A stretch of DNA of 64,000 nt, from assembly GCA_036785325.1 (NCBI GenBank), contig JAXIVH010000031.1, forward strand, positions 4,397,871 to 4,461,870. Reading direction: 5' to 3'. The position numbers were made by a program, and so were the translations under genes. The stretch comes from Urophycis tenuis. Lineage: Eukaryota > Chordata > Actinopteri > Gadiformes > Phycidae. The first letter of the stretch is position 1; the number at the start of each line of letters is the position of its first letter. Shown here in pieces: positions 39,391 to 63,100 of this stretch. The notes under the pieces are model-generated. The model was given only the letters and a program-made list of their open reading frames with translations. It searched no databases and was not told where the DNA came from.

Positions 39391-40174
39391 AGCGCAACAA
39401 CCTTTACCCGGAAGTGCTCCTAGATGCGCATCCGTGCAAAACAGTTCTGCATATGGTGCTCTCTCTGATACATTTATATGGTGCATCCCTGTCGTTACCT
39501 ACATGCTCGCCACTGAGTGTCTGTTTGGGGACATCCCTGTATTTATTTATACGTCTACGATCGAAGGTAAGACCGAGATTAATGCTTTGTGTGTTTAAAA
39601 AGCGTTTAAAGATACTTAGGGCCCTGGTATCAGGTAAAGTAGGGAAGGTAATAGTAAAGAAAAAAAAAGTGAATTGGGTACCAGTCAAGCACTTTGATGA
39701 TGTGGGGGTTCGACTTCGATCAAATAATCATTTTCATCCTCATCTGTAACAAAAAAGAGGGAGCTTCCATGAAGATAACGTAGGGTCGATGTATTGTATA
39801 GATCGCTGGCGTCAGGATCTACCTACACTAGAACAATACGCTTTACCAATGACTAGATAAAACATATTCTACAAAATTGCGGACAACTGAAATCGAGCCC
39901 AGCGCAACATTTTACTCCGAGCACTTATGCGTCAACCCGATGGGGATAAACGGGTGGCCTATCAACTTGTTTAGGGGTGTCATATTATAATTGTCATATT
40001 TCACAAAGGCCATGCGTTTCAGGATTATATATTGGTACCATGTTCATTTCGGCCTCATGTTAGTTTTAAATTTACAGAAATGGAAATCAAGTCTTCAAGT
40101 CACCCAAGAAGCTTTTTTTCCCTCTCCAGCAACTTCTTTTTGCAGAGTACCTTAGTGTAGCTTCGTTCATCATC

Positions 40175-50530
<10,356 letters not shown>

Positions 50531-50856
50531 GACACTTTGGATTCAGACGGCAACAAATGTCTCCTACTCAACACTACCTTCATTGGTCGGCTGCTCCAAC
50601 TGGCAATGGCCGACATTTTGTAGTTCTTTTTCAATTACTTGCTCACTTACTAAAATATGAAAGTAGCATATTTTACCCGACTTGTTGGACATGCCGTTGT
50701 GTGTGAATCGTACTGGGTCTGTAATCAGGCATTTTGCTTTGAGTAAGCATATCCAGGTGTCTTAATTGTCAGTAGTATTTGTGTTGAGTTTTGGACATTT
50801 ACACAACATTGTAAAAGAAAATAGATTAATTTAAAAATATTGCCATTTCTTTTTGC

Positions 50857-50862
50857 AATAAA
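50857..50862 (+). promoter_or_regulatory. Candidate poly(A) signal, matrin-3-like gene 1
   Basis: AATAAA about 330 bp after the TGA at 50528-50530. Confidence 0.6.
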
Positions 50863-50992
50863 AAAAGTTACCAAGCCTTCTCAGTATCTTGAATGTGATT
50901 GGCTGGTGAGCCCGGGCCTGGGGCGCTCAGAATGTTCTGGACTTTTAGCGGCCGACCGGAAAGGATATGCAAGTTTGTTTTTGTTTCTCTCA

Positions 50993-50998
50993 TTTATT
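50993..50998 (-). promoter_or_regulatory. Candidate poly(A) signal, matrin-3-like gene 2
   Basis: Minus-strand AATAAA about 125 bp past the stop codon at 51123-51125. Confidence 0.6.
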
Positions 50999-51122
50999 TA
51001 AAAAGTCAATAGCTGCAACAACAACCAACTTGGTTTCCTGTAGTATGTCACATTCAAAGTCCACAAAGAAGCTGGGTGAATAATACCATGCACTCTAAAA
51101 ACACTAAACACTGTAGATCCAG

Positions 51123-54100
51123 TTACTCCGGTTTCCTCCCCTTCTTGGTGTTTTGGGCCTTGGCCTGCTCTTTCTCCAGATGTTTCTGAAAGAGAAGATG
51201 GGTAGGGAAGGTTAGCCATCAAAACCTGACTGACAATTATTGACGCACCCTTAACCACTAGTGAAGACGAGCTTCTCATAGTCAGTCCCTTCACCCAAAC
51301 ACCTTACGTCAGGACTCAATGATAACGGGTAACAGGAGCATTTAGCAGACACTTTTGTCCAAAGCGACTTACAATCACTACATGTGTGGGGTTCGACATG
51401 TGGACAATTGGAGGAAGAGGGGGATCGAACCACCGACCCTACAGTTAGTGGACGGCCCGCTCTGTCCACTGAGCTACTGCCGCCCCCAATGGTGAGGTGG
51501 GCTCATAGTGCGACTGCTGTGTGAGTGAGGTGGCCTCATAGTGCGACTGCTGTGTGAGCACCATCAGGGCGGGCAGCAGATACCTTGAGCTTGTCGTAGT
51601 GCGACTGGCTGCTGCAGTGGACCCTCTTGGCCGTGTCTTCGTTGGAGTAGAAGAGGAAGCAGACCCTGCAGTAGTAGCCCATCTTCACGTGCTCCACGCC
51701 TGAGGAGCGACACCACAGCACATCAATACACACACACACAGCCCAGTCAGGCAGCAACGTCGTAGGATAATCCCTCCATGTGGGTTCCTCACCAACACAG
51801 TACTCCCCCCATTCCCCTTTCAGTCATTGATCATACCAATAGAAACACAAACAACACGTTTCTACATTATACCCTTCAACTGTTTCATGTTCATTGTGAA
51901 TCTGCGACCCAGTTTGAAACCTCCTCTGTCCTGGACCCCCGACACACTGCTCACCGAGGGGGCTCTCTGGGTCGTACGGCGCCAGTGGCAGCGAGGCGCT
52001 GGGGGCCTTGGGCTCGGCGGGGGCCGTGGGTTCAGGCGCCGGGCCCTCGGCCTGGCTGGGTCCCCCAGTGGGACCGGCAGAGCCCTCCGCCTCCGCCTCC
52101 ACCTTCACCTTCACGTCCTACGCAGGAGCAGAACCAGAACCAACCGTTATTCCCAGATGGAGATTTCAGGACAGAAAATTTGTTAAAAGCGGACATCAGA
52201 ACATCAGATTTAAAAGAAAAAATATGTCTATGCATAATGGGTGCATTACGAAAACATTATCTATCCATCCATCGAGAGACACGACTCAAATCTGTGTACA
52301 TTGTATATTATCCATGTCTCAAACAGCAACAAAGCAAAGAATTCAATATAGTTAATTGGAGGTTCCACGAGAGAGAAAGGTAGGCTAGGGACACTGGGTA
52401 CTCTGATGCTGTCGGCTAGGAGTCCAACACCATAACCACTGCACTCTCCTGCCCTCCTGTCGATATTTGTGGGCCAGGAAGGTAAGTGTAAAAGTCAGGT
52501 TCATCTCTAGAGGCGGGGGGTAGGGGAGACACGTACAGCGGTCTTCTGGGTGTCTGGGCTCTCCTTCGCCTCCTCCTCCTCCCCCAGGGTGGGGGGCTCC
52601 ACACTGGCGGGGGGCTGCGTCGGTTCCGTCGACTCCTTGGTGAAGCTCTCCTCAAGCTTCTCCGCTTCCTCCTCGTCGTCTTTCTTCTCCGCTGCCACCA
52701 CCTCCTTCTCCTCCTCCTCCTCCGCCGCCGCCTCGGGGGCCTTCTCCTCTCTGACCTTCTTGGAGGGCGGTTCCTCCGTGCTCTTGGAGGTCTTGGGGGA
52801 GGTGCTGCTGCTGGTGCTGCTGCTGGAGTTCTCCCTCTTGGCGGGTCTCTTCACCCCGTCCTGCATGGGCCGTCTGTGGCTAAACAAGAGAAGACAGAGC
52901 TGGCTTGGTTCATTTAATACAAAAAACATTAAATAAATGATGACATGCACCAGTGGGAAACTATGGGACATGTTATCATTTCAGATGAATACACATTTTC
53001 CCCTGGTAGGAGACTCGATAGACGAGCAGTGGTTTCTCCGTGCCTGCAAAGGAAGTTGTGTTACCTTTGCCACATGTATCCTGTATATTACAGTTGTGTT
53101 ACCTTTGCCACATGGATCCTGTACATTAAAGTTGTGTTACCTTTGCAACATGGATCCTGTATATTAAAGTTGTGTTCCCTTTGCCACATGGATCCTGTAT
53201 ATTAAAGTTGTGTTACCTTTGCCACATGGATCCTGTATATTAAAGTTGTGTTACCTTTGCAACATGGATCCTGTATATTAAAGTTGTGTTCCCTTTGCCA
53301 CATGGATCCTGTATATTAAAGTTGTGTTACCTTTGCAACATGGATCCTGTATATTAAAGTTGTGTTCCCTTTGCCACATGGATCCTGTATATTAAAGTTG
53401 TGTTACCTTTGCCACATGGATCCTGTATATTAAAGTTGTGTTACCTTTGCCACATGGATCCTGTATATTAAAGTTGTGTTACCTTTGCCACATGGATCCT
53501 GTACATTAAAGTTGTGTTACCTTTGCCACATGGATCCTGTATATTAAAGTGTATACTATCCCAAGTTGAGGATAAGCAGAGTATTTAATTGGCAGACTCA
53601 CCCATACTTGAGCTGCTTGTACTTCCTACTGACGTAGACACTCAGGCGTTTGTTCTGCATTTTAGGAGGGTTCTTCTTGTAGAAATCCGACATTTTCTCT
53701 GCGTCCTCCGCATTTTCCATCTCGATAAAACACTGAGGAACACAGTAGCCATTGGTTTTACATGACAATAATAATAACAATATATAGTCAGCTGTGTATA
53801 CTCAAGCACACTCTACTAAGACATAGAATACAAGAGTAAAAAATTTAGAAATACACATTTTAAATAAACAAGCTAGCTGGTCCTAATTTTACAGGAATGC
53901 ATGGGAAAGATACGCTGTGCTTTGTCAATAACGGGAAATCAAGGCATCGCAGCAGAAAGTACAGCACAGTGTAATACTCCCTAGCATGCTCCGCACTTCC
54001 TCCCCTTTGACACGACGTGTAGATTTACCTCTCTGCGGATTCTGTTGAGGAAGTACTTCCGGACCTTCCCGAAGGACTCGGCCAGCTTCAGGACGTCCTC

Positions 54101-57100
54101 CTCCATGTACTTGGTGTTGGGGAGTTGTCCCACGTACACCACCTTACTGGCTCCACACTGGGGGGGGGGGGGGGGGGGGGGAGAGGGGCGGGTGAGTGGT
54201 GCAAGACTTCAGGCATCAGCGGTGTCCATCCAGCTTGACTGGTGGCTGGAGCTAGCTAAAAGGTGGGTGTCCTGATGGTGAATCTAGTTTAGAGCCAGCG
54301 GGGGCTACAAATCATCCAACAGTGAGGAACACGTCGGTCCGGTGATGGTGGAGCTCTGGGAGTGGGACTCACTTGGATGGTGGGGTAGGTCTGGGAGTGG
54401 CTGATCCGGACAGGTTTTCCACACACCGTTGCCGTGACGTTGCTGTTGTAGAAGCGCGCCATGGCTTTGGCCTCCTCCTCCGACGCAAACTGCAGATACG
54501 CCTGTCGGGTCGGAGAGGCGCCGACACGGGCATTTAGTGCCTTTCACTTTCCTCAAGGAACCCTCTGATTGGCCACCAGGCGTGAACCTGAACTCTATCC
54601 ACTAGGGGCACCACAAGTAGATGTACCATAGATAAGAATAGCTATCACCTCCCCCCAGTAAACGCCCTGAGATGGACTGTTCTGCACTGTGTAGAGCTGG
54701 AGTGTGATCAATTACAAATCTTCATGGACACCACTACACTACTTTTGATGTTACAAGTTGGCCATTACAAGCCTTTTCAGAATCGATCTCTATACCCCTC
54801 ACACCTGGTGGTCAAAGAAGGGAATCCCCTGCAGGGAACTACAGCAGCCAATAGTGGGAGACAGTAATGCCGGAGCACGGCTTCACCTCAGGCCTCAGGT
54901 CCAGCACCAGGTGTTTGACCACGTCTCCGAAGGGCTTGGCCAGCGCCAGCAGCTCCCCCAGGAAGCCGTAGCCTCGCCGGAAGCCCACCAGGTTCACCAC
55001 CCTCATGCCCTGCAGGACCGGAGCAGAGGACTGAACAACACCACACATGTCTAGTGGGCAGCCATCTTCCCGCCTGAACCAGACAGAAAGGTGCACTAGA
55101 CGTGAAACTGAACCAGTCTCATAAACTGGCCATCTTCCTGTCTGGTTCAGTCTCATATCTAGTATCTTGGCGTCTCTCTCTGGTTTAGCTTGCTCTGTTC
55201 TTTATTCATTAAAACACCCAAATTTCCTTTAAATGTGATCTAAACATAAATGCCAGAGAACATTTATATCCTAGTACAATACCATGGATCTCCAGCTACA
55301 ATAAGGAACGTAAACATGTGCACTGGATTATCTTGGATCTCCACATTAAACAAATTGGTTTATTTGTGGCACACATGGCCTAAGACTTGTTTTTGGTGCT
55401 GAAATAAAAGATTGAACAGCAGTTCACGAACAAATGTCACTGCACAGACAGATCAGGACAACAGAAGTAAAACGTACCCCTTTCCGTGAATTATCTGCAG
55501 GAGAGGGAAACAAACAAAAACCCATTTTGAGTGATTCAGTCCATTTGTGTGTTTCTATGATTCTATTACAGCAAGGGTCAGCGTTAACCGACAGCAGCCA
55601 TCACAACAATACCACCTCACTGCCCTCAATCCCACGCTAAAACTGCAGGGATCCAGGAATCTACTTTTTAAGATCTGTTCTCTGACCCTGAACGGGTTTG
55701 ACCCCAGAATACACAGTGCTTTGTTCCTGACCCAGATAAGACCAGGGACCACAGCGAGGGTAACGTGCATGTGACCAGATAAGACCAGGAACCAATCACA
55801 GCGAGGGTGACGAGCATGTGACGGCGTTCCCCTACCAATAGAGTCCGCCCGCTCCGAGTGGTCGTCCTCATCCTCCGCCAGCTCGTCCAGCGTCACAAAG
55901 TCCTCCATGTTCTCTGGGAAGTCCTGGTCCATGCAGCCCTCCTGGCGCAGGGAGCACACCGACATCCACATTATAGGTTAGTTTTCACATAACATACGAT
56001 GCTAAACCATGATTCAATGACTTGGTGCATCCGATTTCTCTGTTCCCTCAATTATAATTTGGAATATAAGGCCCTAATGGTTATAGGTTGTATGTAGCTG
56101 TATCCTAATTAAATCCTATTAAATCAACCCGTCACTGCTGTATTGTATTTTTACAATTTGTCTGTCTTATTTTAATTCTTTTTTTGGCATTTTAGTTTAT
56201 TTATATTTTTTGTATTGTATTTATATTATATGTACCCTGGCTGCTATGGTGGCCCAATTTCCCATAGGAGATTATTAAAGTTGTATCCTATCCTACCATG
56301 TCTTCATATGTTTAGGTTGTATGTAGCAGTGTCTTACCATGTCTTCAGGCATGTCTTCTTCAGGTATGTCAGAGGTCTCAGCAGGAGCATCCTCTCTGCC
56401 CTCCAGGTCTTCACCTGGTCTCCTCTGGCCTTCCATATCCCCGTCCTGGTCTTTCTCGTCGCCCGTCTCCTTCTCTTCCTCTGCAACGTCTTTACCAGGA
56501 GCACTGTCGGGGTCTTCTGCAGGAAGCCGCTTTGATTCCTCCTCCTCCTGCTCCTCCTCCTCCTCTGGAGCTGAGGATGGTTCCTCTGACTCCTCCGCCT
56601 TCTTTTTCTTCAAGTCTTTCTGCTCTAATCCTTTAACCTGCTCCTCCTCTTCCTCCTCCTCCTCCTCCTCCTCCTCCTCTCCTTCCTCTCCCATCAACAC
56701 TCCTGCAGCCTCCTCCTCTTCCTCCTCATTGGTCTTCCTCTCCACAGTCTGTTGCCTCGACTCTGATTTCTTCTCCTCCCTGCTCCTGGAGGAGGTGGAG
56801 GTGGTTTTGGAGGAGCTGCTCTTGGACGGGGGCGTGTTGTCACTTTCGCTCCTCCTGGCCCGGCTGTCTCCTCTGTAGGAGTGTCCACCTCTCTGGTTCA
56901 CACTAGAAGACAACGTCAGCGCGTCGGTCAGATGTCGGGTTCATCTCATGTGTACATTCACCTCTTCATCGCCAGGCCTATTCCTGAGTTCTCTTCTGAA
57001 AACATTGTAGTATAGCAGAGCACTGTTTGCCGAGGAGGGGGGGGGGGGGGGGGGGCGTACCTGAGGGTCTTGTACTTGGTGCAGACGTTAAGGCGGATGG

Positions 57101-60100
57101 GCCGGCCCCGGATGGTGAGGGGGTTGACGTTGTAGTACTTCACCATCATCTCCGCGTCCTCCTGCGTCCCCAGCTGGACAAACGCCTGAGAGGAGCCGGA
57201 CCAGAAGAGAGTCGTTAACTCTTTAAAAAACCCGCCCAAACCAGCCTTATGCAATAATAATCTCCATTATACAGATACTATAACAGCTCTCTGGCCAACA
57301 GGTCACAAGGTGCTTCAGAGAGCGATGAGATGGCAACACAAACAGAATACACATAAACAGTTAGACATAAATAAATAAATGCAAAATAAATGCCAACATA
57401 AATGCAAAATTAAACTGAATGTGGTGGGTTCTGGTTACCTCCTCGTTCAGGAACAGGTGCTTCTCCACGGTGCCGAAGCGTCCCGCGATGGTGAGCAGCT
57501 CCATCTTCTTGTCCTCCTCCCTGGGCAGGTTGGAGAAGAACACCACCTGGCTGCCCTGGCCCTTGAGCTCTCTGGGGCTGCGTGCCCTTGGCACCATGCC
57601 TCGGTTCTTTTTCTGAGGAAACAAAAGCTTTATTTAAACCCCCCCACAAACACACACACACACACACACAAGAGCGTGCAGGGCAGGAGTGTAGACACAC
57701 AGCGCTAGGCTCCGGGTTCGGAACAGCGAACCTCAGCAGTTATCAGATGTTCTGGGAGGATAGTTGAGAAGTGTGGGCCGTGCAACCCTGAATGCCGCTT
57801 CATGCAGCCACGTGACCCCACGAAAGCACTGGAACAAAACGTCACGCAATACAAAAACGGTATGCAACCCCCTTCCCACCGCCCCGGGCATGCGTCACCC
57901 GAGGGGCGAGATGACAGAGGGTGACTTGGCAGAGGGCCGGTTACCTCGATGACCAGGAGGTCCTTGGACAGGTAGAAGGTGAGCGGCCTGCCGTTCATGA
58001 TGGCCTTGTGCTTCTTGTAGTAGTTCACCATGTCCATCGCCTCCTCGTGGGTATCCATCTCCAAGAAGGCCTGGTGGGACAAGACTATGTTACAAACCTC
58101 CAACGCCACACTGTAGACCCCGGGGGTAACCTCCAATGCCACACTGTAGACCCCGGGGGTAACCTCCAATGCCACACTGTAAACCAGCGGTGTCCAACCA
58201 GTCAGTCGCGGTCTACCAGTCAATTGCGGAAGTAGAAGAAGAAGTATTGTTGCTAATAAATATTGTCACTCGTGTTTGTAGCCTACTCCTACTTTTGTGC
58301 AAAATACATAAAAACTTCCAACTTAAACATCTTAAATAATAGGCTCGATGAACTGCCGACAGCGTAAAGTAGTGTGTAGATTTGTACGACAGTACAGGCA
58401 TAATGGAAAAATAAAATCTCACATGCTCCTTTCTATCTGCGCGTGCAAGGTATGGCAGAAGCTAAAAAATCTAAAACTTTCATTCAGAGTGGGAGAATTA
58501 TTATTTTTTCGTGTCTTCTAATTCAAAGTCCATATGTCTTATCTGCAATGCAAAAGTGGCTTTACCATAGAAAGGGAATTGGAAACAGCAATTCAATACG
58601 GCCCATAAGAGCTACGATACAAACTTCCCAGCTTAATCACCTCTGTTGGCCCGAAAGGTCCAGGAATTGAAAAGTCAGCTAGCAGCACATATCGTGTCAG
58701 TTCTATTCTTGCAAAAGGGAAGAAATCTTTCAAGGATGGTAAGATTGTGAAAGAAGCGTTCAAGGAAGCTGCAGATTCACCCTTTGCCGATTTTAAAACT
58801 AAAAAGAGATTGTGTCTGCTATTCAGGACATGCAGTCGTCTAGAAATTCTGTTACACGCCAATGCAAGAGGATGGTGGAGGATGTTGAACAGCAATAGAG
58901 GAATAAGATTGACACGTTAGATGTTCATTAGAATGGTTTTTGACGACATGAGTGTAAAAGAAGAGCTGTTGACCATTTTGCCTTTGAAAGGGCACACGAG
59001 AGGCACAGATGTTTTTCAAGTTTTCATGGAATTCGTTACTCGTCTCCATGACAACCGATGGGGCTCCAGAGATGGTTGGACGTACTGCTGGGTTCATTGG
59101 ATTGTGCAAAGAGAGTGAATATTTCCCTGGATTTCCTGAACTACCATTGTATAATTCACCTGCAAGGGGTTGTGTGGGATGATTTTAAATATGAAAGACG
59201 TGATGGATGTGGCTACGAAGATTGTGTGTTCTGTTCTGGGAGTCTGCAGAGGCGATTATTCCATGCACAGCTGGAGGAGACTGCTGCGGAACTCACACAT
59301 CTGCTGCTGCACACAGACTTGAGGTGGCTCAGCAGAGGTACATTTCTGGAACGGTTTCCTGAATTGTTGCCCGAAATTAAAGAATGTCTGAAACATTCAA
59401 ACCATGCTGAATATGCACAGCTAGAAGACAGTCAGTGGCTCTTGGATTGAGCTTTTCTTACCGATCTGACTGACAAGCTCAAATACTGAATATATTGAAT
59501 ATAGAGCTGCAGGGTAAGGAGAAACAGCGACATGATCAGCTCCGTGAACATGTTTAAAAGCAAGTTACACCTGCTATCAAGCAGGTTGCAACTGTGTGAT
59601 CTGCAGAACTTTCCACACATGGACACAGAAATCATGCGCCAGTGCAAAGATGGTGCGGAGCTTGCCAGTGCACGTTATGATTATCAACTGCAGAGCATCT
59701 TGTCAGAATTTGACAGGCGCTGCGCTGACTTTGCATTCATTGAGCCTGTTGTCAATTATCTCTTGTTTTCCATTTGGTGAAAATATAGATGTTGCATCAC
59801 TTCACCCTGGATAGCTGTGCTGTTGAGAATCTTTTGAGATCCTCACTCAAGTGCAAAATGGCTGAGCTCAAATCCAGAGCAACACCCGGCATGAATGCCC
59901 CAATTCTGGAATCTACTGCAGAAAGAGAAGTACCACAATCTCAGACAAACTGCACAGAATTTGACTGCACTTTTTGGATCAACATATTTGTGTGAGTCTG
60001 CCTTTTCACATAGAGTATGGCGATCATCAAGTCAAAATCCAGATCCACCATGACTGATGACCACCTCGCGGCCTGCTGGCACTCAGCTCTGTCCGGACTA

Positions 60101-63100
60101 TGAGAGACTAGCCGCCTCCTTCCAGTGCCCAAAGTGCCACTAAAGGTAGAGAAGTAGGCTAGAAGTAGGCTACCACTTTTCTAACTTGAATCAGGCATTG
60201 TATTATTTGTGTTGTTTTTCTGTGTTGTGTTGTTCTTTATTTACTTCAATAAATATTATTATTGTTAAAACTTAATGTGTCAGAAAACAGTGTCCTATAT
60301 AGGTGCACAATTAATTGTGGCTACGCTATTGCTTTCGATATGTCTTGATAGACCTCGGTACACTATCAACTTTAAAAAGTAGATCATGGTTCAAAAAAGG
60401 TTGGGCACCCCTGCTGTAGACCATGAGGGTAACCTCCAACGCCACACTGTAGACCATGAGGATAACCTCCAACGCCACACTGTAGACCATGAGGGTAACC
60501 TCCAACGCCACACTGTAGACCATGGGGGTAACCTCCAACGCCACACTGTAGACCATGAGGGTAACCTCCAACACCACACTGTAGACCATGGGGGTAACCT
60601 CCAACGCCACACTGTAGACCATGAGGGTAACCTCCAACGCCACACTGTAGACCATGGGGGTAACCTCCAACGCCACACTGTAGACCATGGGGGTAACCTC
60701 CAACGCCACACTGTAGACCATGGGGGTAACCTCCAACACCACACTGTAGACCATGGAGGTAACCTCCAACACCACACTGTAGACCATGGGGGTAACCTCC
60801 AACGCTACACTGTAGACCATGGGGGTAACCTCCAACACCACACTGTAGACCATGAGGGTAACCTCCAACGCCACACTGTAGACCATGGGGGTAACCTCCA
60901 ACACCACACTGTAGACCATGGGGGTAACCTCCAACGCCACACTGTAGACCATGGGGGTAACCTCCAACACCACACTGTAGACCATGGGGGTAACCTCCAA
61001 CACCACACTGTAGACCATGAGGGTAACCTCCAACGCCACACTGTAGACCATGAGGGTAACCTCCAACACCACACTGTAGACCATGGGGGTAACCTCCAAC
61101 GCCACACTGTAGACCATGGGGGTAACCTCCAACACCACACTGTAGACCATGGGGGTAACCAACACTACACTGTAGACCATGGGGGTAACCAACGCTACAC
61201 TGTAGACCATGGGGGTAACCAATGCTACACTGTAGACCATGGGGGTAACCAACGCTACACTGTAGACCATGGGGGTAACCAATGCTACACTGTAGACCAT
61301 GGGGGTAACCAATGCTACACTGTAGCCCCCAGGGTTTGCCAGGCTGGGGGTTGCAGCTGCGTCATGTGGTACCTTAAACCGTGTGTGTCTCAACCATGGG
61401 AGCGCGTACCTTGTTCTTGAGCACCAGGTGCTCTCTCAGGGTGCCGAAGGGCTCCGTTAAGGCGATCAGACTCTTGCTGAGAGGCTTCCGTTCGTACTTG
61501 GCCACCACCACTCGGCTCATTATCTGGAAGAGGTAAAGGATCAGGGTTTACATCGACCACCAGCTACAGCAGGACACCTACGACCACACAGCATCACCCC
61601 TTTGACCACCACAATGGGACAGTCGATAAGGAGTCAGACCTGGGCCGAGTTCCGATATCCATACTTCTGTACTTAGGATACTTAGTTTGAGTACGTAGGG
61701 TGTTCCGATTACGAAAAGTGTACTCAAAGGATGTTGCCGGATGTTGTCCTTAAAACGGCTAGTACGCAGAGTATGCATCGGTGTACACTATCCGTACTCA
61801 ATGGCAGCCATCTTAGCTACGTAGCGGAAGAGGTGGAGCCAGGCTGAGCCGTGCTCAGTTCGAAAATGGCTAGACATCATTGGGCGTAATGGATTCACGC
61901 GTATTTGGCGCGTGACACGGCCGCGCAGCTGAAAGTAATTTCCGGTAAGTGCACCATTTGGAACAACACCAACATCTGAAAATCTGCGTACTTAGCGAGT
62001 ACGGATAGTGCACTATGTTTAAGTGTACCCATGAAGTACGAATATTGGAACACAGCCCAAGATTCATGAAGTGCAGTACGCCATTCTAGAAATGTGTCAC
62101 GATGTGTCCGTTTTAGAAAGGAAAGAGCCAACGAACTACTTAATCTAACCCGTAAACACGTACTTAAGAGTTGTAGTGAGATGTCAACATTATATATGAA
62201 TATATACAAATATAAATAAATAAATATGCAATACCTTTGAATGTCCAGGATGTTGCATGCCTTTATTGAAGCCGGAGCTAGGCCCACCTCCTGGGAGAAA
62301 CAGATGAGGATGAGATTGTGAACAGGACTTTTTTTTTGTAAGACATACGAGTTTCTTCCATTCTGTGCACCAGGGGTGTAATGGTTCCCGAAATAAAACT
62401 TGCTGCATGGGACGACATGTACGTCTCTGTGTGCACACCAGTACAGTAAGACCATAGCAGATGTGGAGAGGGCTTAGAGCCTTCAGAGTCCTCCTGGGAC
62501 CCACATGGACAGATGCAATGGAAGAAAAAGTTAGGGATAAATCAGAGACGGCTTGCAAACACTGCTCGGCATGCACTGCTGATGAAGGCGAGAGCACTTT
62601 CTGGGATGCCGGATTTAAATGCATAGTTGAAATGAACTGAATTACTGCACTTCACAGTGTCAGTTCTACTTCTGTTTGTATTCTTGCAGGCCTGCTGCAC
62701 TTCTGCAAGACATGCTGCTAAACTGGTTGGCTGACTTCAGTGTTTTTTATGAAAGGGAACCTCAATTGTTCAACCACTGCAAGCACTAATCATTTTGCAT
62801 ATACTTGCATATATTTGCATGCATTCAATTGATACAAATATTATCCAAAATACTAATCATTCTATTGACCGTGAACTGACCTATTGAAGTTTGTTATGGC
62901 ATGGGTACAATTAAAAATATACCAACAAAAGGATAAATGGGTTTAAACATTCATAAATAAACTTTAAAAACATTTACAGTAGTCATTAAGCAATCTGTAT
63001 TGTGTGAATGATTGACATGTTCCTTGACCAAAGCTTACCCCAGCTGGAGGGCATGCCACCTGTTGATTGGCTCTGAGACATGGGAACAGGTCCCAGCAGT

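Noticed and set aside
39333..39749. Plus-strand open frame of 138 codons upstream of matrin-3-like gene 1
   Set aside because: It reads through a likely donor (GTGAGT near 39376) and shows no known domain. It is more likely promoter or noncoding-exon sequence.
56339..56878. Plus-strand Ser-rich open frame
   Set aside because: It is the antisense shadow of the Glu-rich exon of matrin-3-like gene 2.
60326..61420. Open frames of about 350 codons on both strands
   Set aside because: They lie in a 33-bp minisatellite in an intron; length divisible by three explains both.
62190..62624. Minus-strand open frame of 144 codons
   Set aside because: Only 62235-62290 fits as an exon in phase with its neighbours. 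The rest is intron.
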